A DNA stretch of 64,000 nucleotides from CG2-30-68-42 sp037440385. Its GTDB lineage: Bacteria > Pseudomonadota > Gammaproteobacteria > Burkholderiales > Rhodocyclaceae. Position numbers and translations under genes: made by a program. The stretch spans positions 1 to 64,000 of the forward strand of contig JBBIUI010000003.1 in assembly GCA_037440385.1 (NCBI GenBank). Reading direction: 5' to 3'. This document shows positions 8,573 through 17,397 of this stretch, one piece after another. Under the pieces are notes generated by a model that saw only the letters and a program-made list of their open reading frames with translations, was not told where the DNA came from and did no database searches. The number at the start of each line of letters is the position of its first letter. Positions within the stretch are counted from its first letter, which is position 1.

Positions 8573-9153
8573 AGCAGCCAGCAGGCCAGCGCGACGCCCG
8601 CCACCGCGGCCGCCGCCGCGAGGTCCGCGCGGCCCGGCCGCGCCGGTGCGCGCAGCCGGATCACCTGGGGTTCGCACGCGGCCGGCGCCAGCCATTCGCG
8701 CCAGCCAGTGTTCCCGTCCTCGACGTTGCGCAGCACCAGCGTCAGGCGCACCGCCAGCGTCTCGCGCACCCGTCCGAACGGCGCGAGCAGCGCATGCAGG
8801 CCGGCGACGATGTCCTCGGCCGGAGTACGGGCGACCAGCAGCGAGACCAGCGCGATGATCGCGACGAGCCGCATGACATGAACGGCCGCGAGCTGCACGC
8901 CTTCGCGGGTGGGCCCGAGTGCGCCGAGCTCGGGAAACAGGTAGAGGCCGGCGCTGCCCCACGCGAAGAACACCGCGAGCGCGGCGAGCAGCCAGACGGA
9001 ACGCGACAGCAGGCGGACGAAACGGGCGGCGGAAAACAGGCCGGCGGCGATCACACAGGCCAGTGATGCCATCAGCATGAAGGCCGGTGCGGCGAGTTGC
9101 AACAGCACGATCACCGCCGTCCACAGCAGCAGCCGCAGCCCGGGGTGAAACAT
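8569..9153 (-). CDS. putative EcfT/CbiQ-like integral membrane protein
   Basis: A 194-residue very hydrophobic protein with about five membrane segments (roughly 7-40, 50-68, 88-108 and a C-terminal one at 177-194). The stretch RTPAEDIVAGLHALLAPFGRVRE resembles the cytoplasmic coupling region of ECF-transporter T components (CbiQ family), where a T/S-P motif is followed by an Ala/Leu-rich helix. No ECF ATPase or substrate-binding S component lies next to it, so a transport role is an inference. It fits tightly between fimV and truA, overlapping truA by four bases. Could also be an uncharacterised betaproteobacterial membrane protein unrelated to transport. Confidence 0.55.
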   Translation of the reverse strand: MFHPGLRLLLWTAVIVLLQLAAPAFMLMASLACVIAAGLFSAARFVRLLSRSVWLLAALAVFFAWGSAGLYLFPELGALGPTREGVQLAAVHVMRLVAIIALVSLLVARTPAEDIVAGLHALLAPFGRVRETLAVRLTLVLRNVEDGNTGWREWLAPAACEPQVIRLRAPARPGRADLAAAAAVAGVALACWLL

Positions 9154-9162
9154 CGCCGCGCC

Positions 9163-11970
9163 TCAGCCGAGGCGGCTCAGCATCTCGCGCGCGCGCTGTT
9201 GCTCGGAGGCATTGCCTTCCTTGAGAACCTCGTCGAGCAGTTCCCGCGCGCCTTCCTTGTCGCCCATCTCCTCGTAGGCCTTCGCGAGCTCGATCTTGGT
9301 GGCGACCTCGGAAATCTCCTCCGCGCCCGCGTCCGCCGGCGGCGCCGACAGATCGAGGTTGATCCCCGACAGACCGAGCCGCGGCGCGGCCGGTGCTGCG
9401 GGCTCGCCTGCCGGCGCGGCATTGTTCGCCTCGTCGAGCTTGAAGTTGAAATCGAGCACACCGCCGCCGATGTCGGTCTTCTCGAGATCGACGACCGGCG
9501 CGGTAGGCGCCCCGGCACGCTCGCCTTCGACGAACTGCATGACGTCCGCACCGATGTCGGTCTTCTCGAGATCGACGACCTGCGCGGCAGGCGCGGATTT
9601 GACGGGCGCCTGATCGAGCTCGAAATCGATGATGTTGCCGCCGATGTCGGTCGCTTCGAGATCGATCGAAGCATCCGGCGCCTGCGGCCTCGCGGCACCC
9701 GGTTCCAGATCGAGGTCGATCGCGGCGAGTTGCTGCGTCTTCGTCGCGGCATCGAGCGGAAGATCGATCGAAGGTTTGCCGCCCGCCCCCGCGCCCGGTT
9801 CCAGCACGACCGTCTTCTCGGCGGCGAGCGCCTCGGCCGGCCGCGGCGTGGTCAACGTCGCGGAGAAATCGAGCCCGAGATCGAAATCGACGTCAGCGAC
9901 CGGCGCCGGCGTCGCCGTGGCGGCGGGCTGAGCGAGATCGAGGGGAGCCGCGCCGGCGTCGGCGAGCGGCGACCGGTCCAGGATGACCGTCTTGTCTTCT
10001 CTGTCCCCCGACACCGCGGCCGCGATCTGGCCGGCGTCACCCGGCATCGTCCAGGTGTCGCGCAGCTTGTCGGGCGAGGATACGACGATGGTCTTTTCGG
10101 TGAAGCGCGTCTCCTCGGCCGGGGCCGGCGCCGCGGCGCCGAACAGCGCGTTGGTCGGATCGAGTTTCCTGCCCATCGCCGCGGCCTTGTCCCACTCCGG
10201 CCCCTTGCCGCCGGTGGCCGCATACAGCTCGGTGGCGAGCGCGTCGAACCGCTTGACGTCCTTGCGCTGCGCGTAGATTTCGAGCAGCTTCACGTGGATC
10301 GCATGGCGCGTCGGTTCGCTCTTGAGCGCATCGAGCAGGATTTCTTCGGCCTGCGCATCGCGCCCGTAGGCCATGTAGACGTCCGCCTCCGCGACCGGAT
10401 CGACCCCTTCGTCGGTATCGATCGAACTGAGTCCGGACTGGCTGAAGTCGGTCTGGACCGAACTGCTCGTCGTATCCACGCTCTGGCCGCCGGCTGCACC
10501 GAAACTCGCTTGCGCGACCGGTGCGGTCGTCGCACCCGCAGTCACCGCAGCGCCTGGTTCAGCCGAGCGCCTGCGCAGCCGGTAGCCGAGCAATCCGAGC
10601 AGGGCGAGGATCACGGCGCCCAGACCCCAGCCCGCCGGACCGCCGAACAACCCGGACAGGAAGCCGGGTTCTTCGCGCTGCGGCGCAGCCGGTTTCGCAG
10701 CCTCCGGTTTCGCAGCCTCCGGTTTCGCTGCGACGGGAGGCGGGGCCGACACGGTCGGCTGCGGCGCCTGCGCCGCCGGTGCAGCCTCCGGCGCCTTCGC
10801 CGGTGCCGCTGCCTGCGGCGTGCCCGCCTGGCCTTGCAACCGTGCGAGATTCTGATTCTTCAGTTCGAGCAGCTGCTGGAGCTCGCGTACGCTCTTCTCC
10901 AGTTCGGCCAGCCGGCCGTTTGCGTCCTTCAGCGACTTTTCCTTCGCGACGAGGTCTTCCTCCAGCGCGGTGATCCGCGCCTGCGCCGCACGATCCGTCG
11001 TGGCGGCCGCTCCCCCCGCGGCCTTGCCGGCCGCTTCCGCCCTGGAGACCTTGAGCTGATCGACGGCCTCGGCGGCTGCCGCAGGCTTCTCCTCGACGCG
11101 CGGTGCCAGCTTGCCGGCTGCGGCCTGCGTGGCCGGAGCTTCCTTCGGGGCCGGTGCCGCGGCCACCGCCTGGGAGAGCTTCTGTCGATAGGCTCTGAAC
11201 TCCGCGGCCTGTGCGAGCACGATCCGCCGGGCTTCCGGCGCCGCGACCGCGGCGGCCGTGTCCCGCTCCGGGATGTTCAGGATGCGACCGGCGCGCAGGC
11301 GGCTCATGTTGCCGTCGAAGGCCTGCGGATTGGCCCGGAAGATCGCAACCAGCATCTGGTCCAGCGTCACGCCTTGCGGCTTCGTTTCGCTCGCGATGCT
11401 GTGCAGCGTCTCGCCGCGCCTGACTTCGTGCGCCGTCTGCGCCGCCCTCGCCGCGGCGGGCGAAGGCGTTGCCGCAACGGGTCTGCCGGGGATGACCTGG
11501 CTCACCGCCGGTGCCGCGACCGGCGCGACGACCGGCGCCGCCGGTTGCCGGGCGACGGGCAGGTTCGGCGGATCGAGCAGGAACGTGTATTCACGCACCA
11601 GCCGCCCCGAGGCCCAATTGAGCTCGACCAGGATGGACAGGAAGGGATCATCGACCGGGCGATCGGTCGTGATGCGAATCACCGGCCTGCCGTCGCGCCG
11701 CTGCACGAGCGCCATCTTCACGGTGCCCAGCACGGGGGAATATTCCATACCGGCCTGCCGGAACGCTTCCGGCGCCGCCATGCGGACGGCGGCCGAAGAC
11801 AACTCGTCGCGCGCCGCCGATAGTTCGACCTCCGCATGCAGCGGCTGCCCCAGGCCGCTCAGAACTGTGAGTTTTCCCAGTCCGGCCGCCTGCGCGGACC
11901 CGGAAAAACCGGCAATCGCAAGCGTCACGGCCGCGGCCGCCAGCGTAGGTTTCATGATCCTTTTGCCCAC
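9163..11970 (-). CDS. fimV: FimV/HubP-type polar LysM protein
   Basis: Large (about 935 residues) envelope protein of the FimV family, which organises cell poles and supports type IV pilus function and cAMP signalling in Pseudomonas. Order of parts: signal-like N-terminus ending SGSAQA, conserved FimV N-domain (LGKLTVLSGLGQPLHAEVEL), a LysM-like module near 186-250 (HEVRRGETLHSIAS ... RILNIPE), coiled coil near 330-370, an Ala/Pro/Lys linker, one membrane helix near 447-464, then an acidic cytoplasmic region with a TPR-like unit and the C-terminal FimV domain (KIELAKAYEEMGD). Start is a GTG at 11970 with GGGAG ahead of it; an ATG at 11955 is the alternative. Its pilus link fits the MSHA-like locus in this window. 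Confidence 0.92.
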   Translation of the reverse strand: MGKRIMKPTLAAAAVTLAIAGFSGSAQAAGLGKLTVLSGLGQPLHAEVELSAARDELSSAAVRMAAPEAFRQAGMEYSPVLGTVKMALVQRRDGRPVIRITTDRPVDDPFLSILVELNWASGRLVREYTFLLDPPNLPVARQPAAPVVAPVAAPAVSQVIPGRPVAATPSPAAARAAQTAHEVRRGETLHSIASETKPQGVTLDQMLVAIFRANPQAFDGNMSRLRAGRILNIPERDTAAAVAAPEARRIVLAQAAEFRAYRQKLSQAVAAAPAPKEAPATQAAAGKLAPRVEEKPAAAAEAVDQLKVSRAEAAGKAAGGAAATTDRAAQARITALEEDLVAKEKSLKDANGRLAELEKSVRELQQLLELKNQNLARLQGQAGTPQAAAPAKAPEAAPAAQAPQPTVSAPPPVAAKPEAAKPEAAKPAAPQREEPGFLSGLFGGPAGWGLGAVILALLGLLGYRLRRRSAEPGAAVTAGATTAPVAQASFGAAGGQSVDTTSSSVQTDFSQSGLSSIDTDEGVDPVAEADVYMAYGRDAQAEEILLDALKSEPTRHAIHVKLLEIYAQRKDVKRFDALATELYAATGGKGPEWDKAAAMGRKLDPTNALFGAAAPAPAEETRFTEKTIVVSSPDKLRDTWTMPGDAGQIAAAVSGDREDKTVILDRSPLADAGAAPLDLAQPAATATPAPVADVDFDLGLDFSATLTTPRPAEALAAEKTVVLEPGAGAGGKPSIDLPLDAATKTQQLAAIDLDLEPGAARPQAPDASIDLEATDIGGNIIDFELDQAPVKSAPAAQVVDLEKTDIGADVMQFVEGERAGAPTAPVVDLEKTDIGGGVLDFNFKLDEANNAAPAGEPAAPAAPRLGLSGINLDLSAPPADAGAEEISEVATKIELAKAYEEMGDKEGARELLDEVLKEGNASEQQRAREMLSRLG
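9467..9670 (-). repeat. DLEKTDIG repeat inside fimV
   Basis: A 30-base sequence at 9467-9496 is repeated exactly at 9551-9580, and a diverged copy lies at 9641-9670. In protein they encode DLEKTDIG, DLEKTDIG and DLEATDIG, each followed by a short acidic/hydrophobic run, with periods of 28 and 30 residues. They lie in the acidic cytoplasmic part of FimV and look like a small peptide-docking repeat. Confidence 0.85.
10689..10733 (-). repeat. 15-base tandem repeat in the fimV linker
   Basis: Three consecutive 15-base units (10689-10703, 10704-10718, 10719-10733; the last one slightly diverged) encode a Lys-Pro-Glu-Ala-Ala-type linker just before the FimV membrane helix. Such repeats can change copy number by slippage. 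Confidence 0.8.
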
Positions 11971-12004
11971 TGCAGCTCCCTGGGGGGTACGATGCCCGAA
12001 ACCA

Positions 12005-12033
12005 AAAATAACATCATGCAGTTACGCATGCAA
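12005..12033 (-). promoter_or_regulatory. candidate sigma-70 promoter of fimV
   Basis: On the minus strand TTGCAT (12028-12033) is separated by exactly 17 bases from TATTTT (12005-12010), and the -10 is preceded by TGT, giving an extended -10. Expected transcription start is near 11998, leaving a leader of roughly 28-43 bases before fimV. This is the only A+T-rich patch in the 112-base asd-fimV gap. Confidence 0.5.
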
Positions 12034-12082
12034 GCTGAACCCGCTTCGAGACTCGGGCAGCCATCCGCCAGCGTGGCCGCCG

Positions 12083-13198
12083 TCACGGCTCCACGAGGAT
12101 GCGCAACATGCGGCGCAACGGTTCGGCCGCGCCCCACAGCAACTGGTCGCCGACCGTGAAGGCGGCGAGGAGCTCGCCGCCGCCCATCGACAGCTTGCGC
12201 ACGCGCCCGACCGGCACCGACAGCGTACCGGTGACCGCCGCAGGAGTGAGCTCTCGCACGCTCGCCTCGCGCTCGTTGGCGATGAGCTTCACCCACGGGT
12301 TCGCGCCGGAAATCATTCGTTCTATTTCGGCCAACGGCACGTCCCTCTTGAGCTTGATCGTCAATGCCTGGCTGTGGCAGCGCATCGCGCCGATGCGCAC
12401 GCACAGCCCATCGACCGGTATCGGATCGCGCTCGCGGCCGAGTATCTTGTTGCACTCCGCCTGCCCCTTCCATTCCTCGCGGCTTCGCCCGTTGCCGAGA
12501 TCCTGATCGATCCACGGGATCACGCTGCCGGCGAGCGGCGCGCCGAAGCGTGCGGTCGGGAAGCCTTCTGCGCGCAGCGCGGCGGTGACCTCGCGGTCGA
12601 TCGCGAGGATCGCCGAGGACGGGTCGGCGAGCAGCGCGGCCGCTGCGCCGTGCAGCGCGCCCATCTGTGCGAGCAGCTCGCGCACATGCTGCGCGCCGGC
12701 TCCCGAAGCGGCCTGGTAGGTCATCGCGCTGACCCACTCGACGAGGCCGTGGCGGAACAACCCCGCGAGTCCCATCAGCATCAGCGACACGGTGCAGTTG
12801 CCGCCGATGTAGTTGCGCACGCCCCGGTCGAGCGCACGCCGGATCACGTCGTCATTGACCGGGTCCAGAATGATGACGGCATCCTCGCGCATGCGCAGCG
12901 CCGACGCCGCGTCGATCCAGTAGCCGTTCCAGCCGGCCGCCCGGAGCTTCGGGAAGACCTCGCGCGTGTACTCGCCGCCCTGGCACGAGACGATGATCTC
13001 CATCGCTTCCAGCGCTTCGATGCTCCTGGCATCGAGCAGCGCGGGCAGCGCGCGGCCGATGTCCGGCGCTTGCCCGCCGGGTTGCGACGCGGAGTAGAAC
13101 ACCGGCTCGATCGCGTCGAAATCGTGCTCCGCGGCCATGCGCTGCATCAGCACCGAGCCCACCATCCCGCGCCAGCCCACGAATCCGACCCGCTTCAT
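12083..13198 (-). CDS. asd: aspartate-semialdehyde dehydrogenase
   Basis: NADPH-dependent reduction of aspartyl phosphate to aspartate semialdehyde, the branch point to lysine/diaminopimelate, threonine and methionine. The start MKRVGFVGWRGMVGSVLMQRM gives the dinucleotide-binding glycine motif and 371 residues. Catalytic cysteine C135 is in GGNCTVSLM, at the E. coli position. It is 40 bases downstream of leuB; leuB-asd-fimV is the usual betaproteobacterial order. Confidence 0.96.
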   Translation of the reverse strand: MKRVGFVGWRGMVGSVLMQRMAAEHDFDAIEPVFYSASQPGGQAPDIGRALPALLDARSIEALEAMEIIVSCQGGEYTREVFPKLRAAGWNGYWIDAASALRMREDAVIILDPVNDDVIRRALDRGVRNYIGGNCTVSLMLMGLAGLFRHGLVEWVSAMTYQAASGAGAQHVRELLAQMGALHGAAAALLADPSSAILAIDREVTAALRAEGFPTARFGAPLAGSVIPWIDQDLGNGRSREEWKGQAECNKILGRERDPIPVDGLCVRIGAMRCHSQALTIKLKRDVPLAEIERMISGANPWVKLIANEREASVRELTPAAVTGTLSVPVGRVRKLSMGGGELLAAFTVGDQLLWGAAEPLRRMLRILVEP

Positions 13199-13238
13199 TT
13201 CCGCTCTCCGTACCCGTCCATCCGCCTTGCGACCCGCC

Positions 13239-14300
13239 TCACAGCGCCGCGAGGACCGCATCGCCCATCTGTGCGGTACCCACCGCAGCCATGCCGGGCT
13301 CGCACAGGTCGGCCGTGCGAACGCCGCTCGCGAGCACCTTCCTGACCGCAGCCTCGATGCGCGCGGCCGCCTCCTCGTGCCCGAACGAGTGGCGCAGCAT
13401 CATCGCCGCCGACAGGATCGTCGCGAGCGGGTTGGCGACGCCCCGGCCCGCGATGTCGGGCGCCGAACCGTGTATCGGCTCGTACAGCCCCTTGCCACGG
13501 CTGTCGAGCGAGGCCGACGGCAGCATGCCGATGGAACCGGTCAGCATCGACGCCTCGTCGGAGAGGATGTCGCCGAACAGATTGCCCGTCAGCAGCACGT
13601 CGAACTGCTTCGGGTTGCGCACGAGCTGCATCGCGGCATTGTCGACGAGCATGTGGGTCAGCGCCACATCCGGGTACTCGCGCGCGGTCTCGATGACGAC
13701 GTCACGCCAGAGCTGGGTCGCCTCGAGCACGTTCATCTTGTCGATCGAGCACAGCCTGCTCGAGCGTCTGCGCGCGGCATCGAAGGCGACGCGGGCGATG
13801 CGGCGGATCTCGGACTCCGAATAGACCATCGTGTTGAATCCGACCCGCTCGCCGTGTTCGGTACGGATGCCGCGCGGCTCGCCGAAGTAGATGTCGCCGG
13901 TCAGCTCGCGCACGACCAGCAGGTCCAGTCCGGCGACCACCTCCGGCTTGAGCGTCGAGGCGTTCGCGAGCTCCGGGTAGAGCACGGCCGGGCGCAGGTT
14001 CGCGAACAGGCCGAGATCCTTGCGGATCGCGAGCAAGCCCCGCTCGGGTCGCTGCGCACGCGGCAACGCATCGTACTTCGGCGCGCCCACCGCTCCGAGC
14101 AGCACCGCGTCCGCGCTGCGCGCGAGATCCCGGGTCGACTCCGGATAGGGATCGCCCTGCGCATCCACCGCGCAGCCGCCGAGCAGCGCGTGTTCCGTTT
14201 CGATCGGAAGCCCGTCGGCGCGCAGCCGCTCGAGCACGCGCACGGCCTGCGCGACGATCTCCGGCCCGATGCCGTCACCCGGCAGGATGCAGATCTTCAT
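13239..14300 (-). CDS. leuB: 3-isopropylmalate dehydrogenase
   Basis: Oxidatively decarboxylates 3-isopropylmalate in leucine synthesis using NAD. The 353-residue protein starts MKICILPGDGIGPEIV; it has the conserved LGAVGAPKYD loop, the VVRELTGDIYFG active-site segment, and the GLYEPIHGSAPDIAG motif that specifies NAD and substrate binding. Normal length. Nineteen bases after leuD in a leuC-ecn-leuD-leuB run. Confidence 0.97.
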   Translation of the reverse strand: MKICILPGDGIGPEIVAQAVRVLERLRADGLPIETEHALLGGCAVDAQGDPYPESTRDLARSADAVLLGAVGAPKYDALPRAQRPERGLLAIRKDLGLFANLRPAVLYPELANASTLKPEVVAGLDLLVVRELTGDIYFGEPRGIRTEHGERVGFNTMVYSESEIRRIARVAFDAARRRSSRLCSIDKMNVLEATQLWRDVVIETAREYPDVALTHMLVDNAAMQLVRNPKQFDVLLTGNLFGDILSDEASMLTGSIGMLPSASLDSRGKGLYEPIHGSAPDIAGRGVANPLATILSAAMMLRHSFGHEEAAARIEAAVRKVLASGVRTADLCEPGMAAVGTAQMGDAVLAAL

Positions 14301-14319
14301 CGTTTCGCCGAACCGGCCT

Positions 14320-14961
14320 TCACCGGGAAAAGAGCCACGGCTGCTCGATCCGGCGGCGCGCCTCGAACCGGGCGATCTCGTCGCGATGGCGCAGCGTCAG
14401 GCCGATGTCATCGAGCCCGTCGAGCAGGCAATCCTTGCGGTAGGAATCGATCTCGAATCCGGTGGCGCGCCCGTCGGGGCGGGTCACGGTCTGCGCCGCG
14501 AGGTCGATCGCGAGCCGGTAACCGGGCCGCGCGGCGACCGCCGCGAACAGCTCGTCGATCTCGGCGGCGGGCAGCCGGATCGGCAGCAGGCCGTTCTTGA
14601 GGCAGTTGTCGTAGAAGATGTCGGCGAAGCTCGTCGCGAGCAGCGCACGGAATCCGTAATCGAGCAGCGCCCACGGCGCGTGCTCGCGCGAGGAGCCGCA
14701 GCCGAAATTCTCGCGCGCGAGCAGGATCGACGCGCCGCGGTAGCGCGGCTGGTTGAGCACGAAATCCGGATTGAGCGGCCTGCCCGCGCAATCCTGCCCC
14801 GGCTCGCCGCGGTCCAGATAGCGCAGCTCGTCGAACAGGTACGGGCCGAACCCGGTGCGCCGGATCGACTTCAGGAACTGCTTAGGGATGATCGCATCGG
14901 TGTCGACGTTGCTGCGGTCGATCGGCGCGACGATCCCTTCATGCCGTCTGAATGGTTCCAT
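14320..14961 (-). CDS. leuD: 3-isopropylmalate dehydratase small subunit
   Basis: Small subunit of isopropylmalate isomerase; it supplies the mobile swivel domain to LeuC. The 213-residue sequence has the IDRSNVDTDAIIPKQFLK N-terminal signature and the FGCGSSREHAPWALLDYG active-site block. Its start lies 12 bases after the small lipoprotein gene, separating it from leuC by about 160 bases, slightly unlike a simple leuCD junction. Confidence 0.97.
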   Translation of the reverse strand: MEPFRRHEGIVAPIDRSNVDTDAIIPKQFLKSIRRTGFGPYLFDELRYLDRGEPGQDCAGRPLNPDFVLNQPRYRGASILLARENFGCGSSREHAPWALLDYGFRALLATSFADIFYDNCLKNGLLPIRLPAAEIDELFAAVAARPGYRLAIDLAAQTVTRPDGRATGFEIDSYRKDCLLDGLDDIGLTLRHRDEIARFEARRRIEQPWLFSR

Positions 14962-14973
14962 CCCTTCGTTCCA

Positions 14974-15102
14974 TCACTTCGCCGACTTCTCGATCACCTC
15001 GCCGCCCTTCCTGATGTCCTTGCCGAGCCCCTGCACGGTGTTGCAGCCCGCGATCAGCATCATCAACGCCACCACGGCAGTGAGCAGCCGTCCGTTACGC
15101 AT
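14974..15102 (-). CDS. entericidin-like small lipoprotein
   Basis: A 42-residue secreted lipoprotein: MRNGRLLTAVVALMMLIAGC is a lipoprotein signal with lipobox IAGC (Cys20 lipidated), followed by NTVQGLGKDIRKGGEVIEKS, which is the entericidin A/B signature (N-T-x-x-G-x-G-x-D). An excellent ribosome site (GAGGAGG-type, just before 15102) supports translation. It lies 21 bases after leuC and 12 before leuD. Entericidins are small toxin/antidote-type envelope lipoproteins induced in stationary phase in E. coli; here only one copy is present and its role is unknown. Confidence 0.85.
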   Translation of the reverse strand: MRNGRLLTAVVALMMLIAGCNTVQGLGKDIRKGGEVIEKSAK

Positions 15103-15123
15103 GTCCGTCCTCCTCGCCCGCGA

Positions 15124-16536
15124 TCATGACTGAAGCATTTTCCGGACATCGACGAACCTGCCCGCGACCGCGGCGGCGGCCGCCATCCGCGGGCTGACCA
15201 GATGGGTTCGCCCTCCGGGACCCTGGCGGCCCTCGAAGTTGCGGTTCGACGTCGACGCGCAGCGCTCGCCCGGCCCGAGCCGGTCGTCGTTCATGCCCAG
15301 ACACATCGAGCAGCCCGGTTCGCGCCATTCGAATCCCGCCGCAACGAAGACCCGATCCAGCCCTTGCGCTTCCGCCTGCCGCTTCACGAGCCCGGATCCG
15401 GGCACCACGAGTGCCTGCCGGATGTTCGCCGCGACGTGGCGCCCGCGCAGCACTTCGGCGGCCGCGCGCAGATCCTCGATGCGCGAGTTCGTGCACGAGC
15501 CGATGAACACCTTGTCGAGCGCGATCGCGTCGATCGGCGTGCCCGGCCTGAGGCCCATGTACTGGAGCGCGCGCGCCCAGCCTTCGCGCCGCGTCGCATC
15601 CTTCTCGCGATCCGGATCGGGAACCACGCCATCGACCGGGACGACCATCTCGGGCGAGGTGCCCCAGGTGACCTGCGGCCGCAGCGACGCGGCATCGAGC
15701 TCGACGACGCGGTCGAACCGGGCGTTCCCGTCGCTGTGCAGCGTGCGCCAGAACTCACAGGCACGTTCCCACGACTCGCCGCGCGGGGCGAACGGGCGCT
15801 CGCGCAGATACGCCAGCGTCGTGTCATCCACGGCGACCAGGCCGGCGCGCGCGCCCGCCTCGATCGCCATGTTGCACACCGTCATGCGGCCTTCCATCGA
15901 CAGCGCGCGCACTGCGCTGCCGGAGAACTCGATCGCGCAGCCGGTTCCGCCTGCGGTCCCGATTCGTCCGATCACCGCCAGGACGAGGTCCTTCGCCGAC
16001 ACGCCCCGGGGCAGCGCACCCTCGACGCGCACCAGCATGTTCTTCGCCTTCCTCGCGAGCAGGCACTGCGTCGCCAGCACGTGCTCGACCTCGGATGTGC
16101 CGATCCCGAACGCCAGGCAGCCGAAGGCGCCGTGGGTGCTGGTGTGCGAATCGCCGCATACCACGGTCATTCCCGGCAGCGTGGCGCCCTGTTCCGGCCC
16201 GATCACATGCACGATGCCCTCGCGGGCGTCGCGGAACGGGAAGTAGGCCAGCGCGCCGGTGCGCGCGATGTTGGCGTCCAGCGTCTCGACCTGGAGCCGC
16301 GAGACCGGATCGGCGATGCCCCGGTCCCAGTCGCGGGTCGGCGTGTTGTGATCGGCGGTGGCCACGATCGAATCGGGCCGCCAAACCGTGCGGTGCGCGA
16401 GCCGCAGCCCCTCGTATGCCTGAGGGCTGGTCACTTCATGGACCAGGTGGCGGTCGATGTACAGCAGCGCCGTGCCGTCGTCTTCCTGGCGGACGATATG
16501 GGAGGTCCAGAGCTTGTCGTAGAGCGTTTGCGGCAT
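15124..16536 (-). CDS. leuC: 3-isopropylmalate dehydratase large subunit
   Basis: Large [4Fe-4S] subunit of isopropylmalate isomerase in leucine synthesis. The 470-residue protein begins MPQTLYDKLWTSHIV; substrate-site ATADHNTPT and VCGDSHTSTHGAFG segments are present. Cluster ligands are the Cys in IGSCTNSRIEDL (about 347) and the pair in GCSMCLGMN. It is the first gene of the leu run and has its own promoter-like element 32-60 bases upstream. Confidence 0.97.
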   Translation of the reverse strand: MPQTLYDKLWTSHIVRQEDDGTALLYIDRHLVHEVTSPQAYEGLRLAHRTVWRPDSIVATADHNTPTRDWDRGIADPVSRLQVETLDANIARTGALAYFPFRDAREGIVHVIGPEQGATLPGMTVVCGDSHTSTHGAFGCLAFGIGTSEVEHVLATQCLLARKAKNMLVRVEGALPRGVSAKDLVLAVIGRIGTAGGTGCAIEFSGSAVRALSMEGRMTVCNMAIEAGARAGLVAVDDTTLAYLRERPFAPRGESWERACEFWRTLHSDGNARFDRVVELDAASLRPQVTWGTSPEMVVPVDGVVPDPDREKDATRREGWARALQYMGLRPGTPIDAIALDKVFIGSCTNSRIEDLRAAAEVLRGRHVAANIRQALVVPGSGLVKRQAEAQGLDRVFVAAGFEWREPGCSMCLGMNDDRLGPGERCASTSNRNFEGRQGPGGRTHLVSPRMAAAAAVAGRFVDVRKMLQS

Positions 16537-16567
16537 CGGCGGGTCCGAAGCGTACCGGTTGGCCGCG

Positions 16568-16594
16568 ATTATCTCACGGCGCTGCGGCGTTCAA
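16568..16594 (-). promoter_or_regulatory. candidate promoter of the leu operon
   Basis: Minus-strand TGAGATAAT (16568-16576) is an extended -10 with five of six consensus bases in GATAAT. TTGAAC at 16589-16594 gives a -35-like element with a short 15-base spacer. Expected start is near 16561, about 25 bases before leuC. It lies between leuC and the end of the M48 protease gene. Confidence 0.5.
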
Positions 16595-17367
16595 CGAGCC
16601 GAGTAGTAGCGGCGCGCCTCCGGCAGCCACTGCTCGATCGCGCGGATGCGAGCCTCGTCCGCCGGGTGGGTCGACAGGAACTGCGGCGGCCTCGCGCGGC
16701 CCCGGCTCGCCTGCGCCATGCGCACCCACAGGTCGCGCGCGGCGAGCGGATCGTAGCCGGCCTTCGCCATGTAGATCAGCCCCAGACGGTCGGCTTCGGA
16801 CTCCTGCAGCCGCGAATAGGGCAGCAACACCCCGACCGTCGCGCCCAGTCCGAGCAGGCCGCCGTACAGGTTGGCCTTGGCCGGGTCCGACGTCGACATC
16901 GCCAGCCCGGCGCCTATGCCCTCGACGACCAGTTGCTGGCTGACGCGTTCTCCGCCGTGGCGCGCGATCGCGTGCGCGACCTCGTGCCCGACCACCGCCG
17001 CCAGTCCGGCATCGTCGCGCGCGACCGGAAACATGCCGGTATACACCGCGACCTTGCCGCCCGGCAGCGCGAACGCGTTGATCTCCTTGTCATTGTCGAG
17101 GACCTTGAATTCCCACCGGTAGTCGCTGCGCCCGGTCGCCGCGGCGATCCGCCGCCCGACCCGCTCCAGCATCTGGTTCATCCGGGGATCGGCCGAGATC
17201 TTCTCCTTCTTCAGCACGTCCTGGAACGCGGCGAACCCCATCGACACCTCCTGGCCCTCGGACAGGAGCTGGAGCTGGGAACGACCGGTGATCGGCACCG
17301 ACTGGCAGGCCGTCAGCATCAGCGCGAGCGCGAGGCTCGCCGCGAGGGGGGCGCCCGGAATCTTCAT
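16591..17367 (-). CDS. M48-family periplasmic lipoprotein metalloprotease
   Basis: A 258-residue zinc protease of the LoiP/YcaL/BepA-like group, expected in the periplasm tethered by lipid. N-terminal signal with lipobox LTAC (Cys21). The zinc motif HEVAH is at 128-132, and the third ligand is probably E191 in LQESEADRLGLIYM; FALPGGKVAVYTGM upstream is characteristic of the family. These enzymes degrade damaged or stalled outer-membrane proteins. It sits 30 bases downstream of an MFS gene and ahead of the leu promoter. Confidence 0.9.
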   Translation of the reverse strand: MKIPGAPLAASLALALMLTACQSVPITGRSQLQLLSEGQEVSMGFAAFQDVLKKEKISADPRMNQMLERVGRRIAAATGRSDYRWEFKVLDNDKEINAFALPGGKVAVYTGMFPVARDDAGLAAVVGHEVAHAIARHGGERVSQQLVVEGIGAGLAMSTSDPAKANLYGGLLGLGATVGVLLPYSRLQESEADRLGLIYMAKAGYDPLAARDLWVRMAQASRGRARPPQFLSTHPADEARIRAIEQWLPEARRYYSAR

Positions 17368-17397
17368 GTTCGTCTCATGGTCAAGCGGATATCGGCA

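Noticed and set aside
9097..11823. A long plus-strand open frame (about 900 codons) antisense to fimV
   Set aside because: Arg/Gly/His-rich composition without domain motifs and complementary to a clearly coding strand; a shadow of high G+C codon use.
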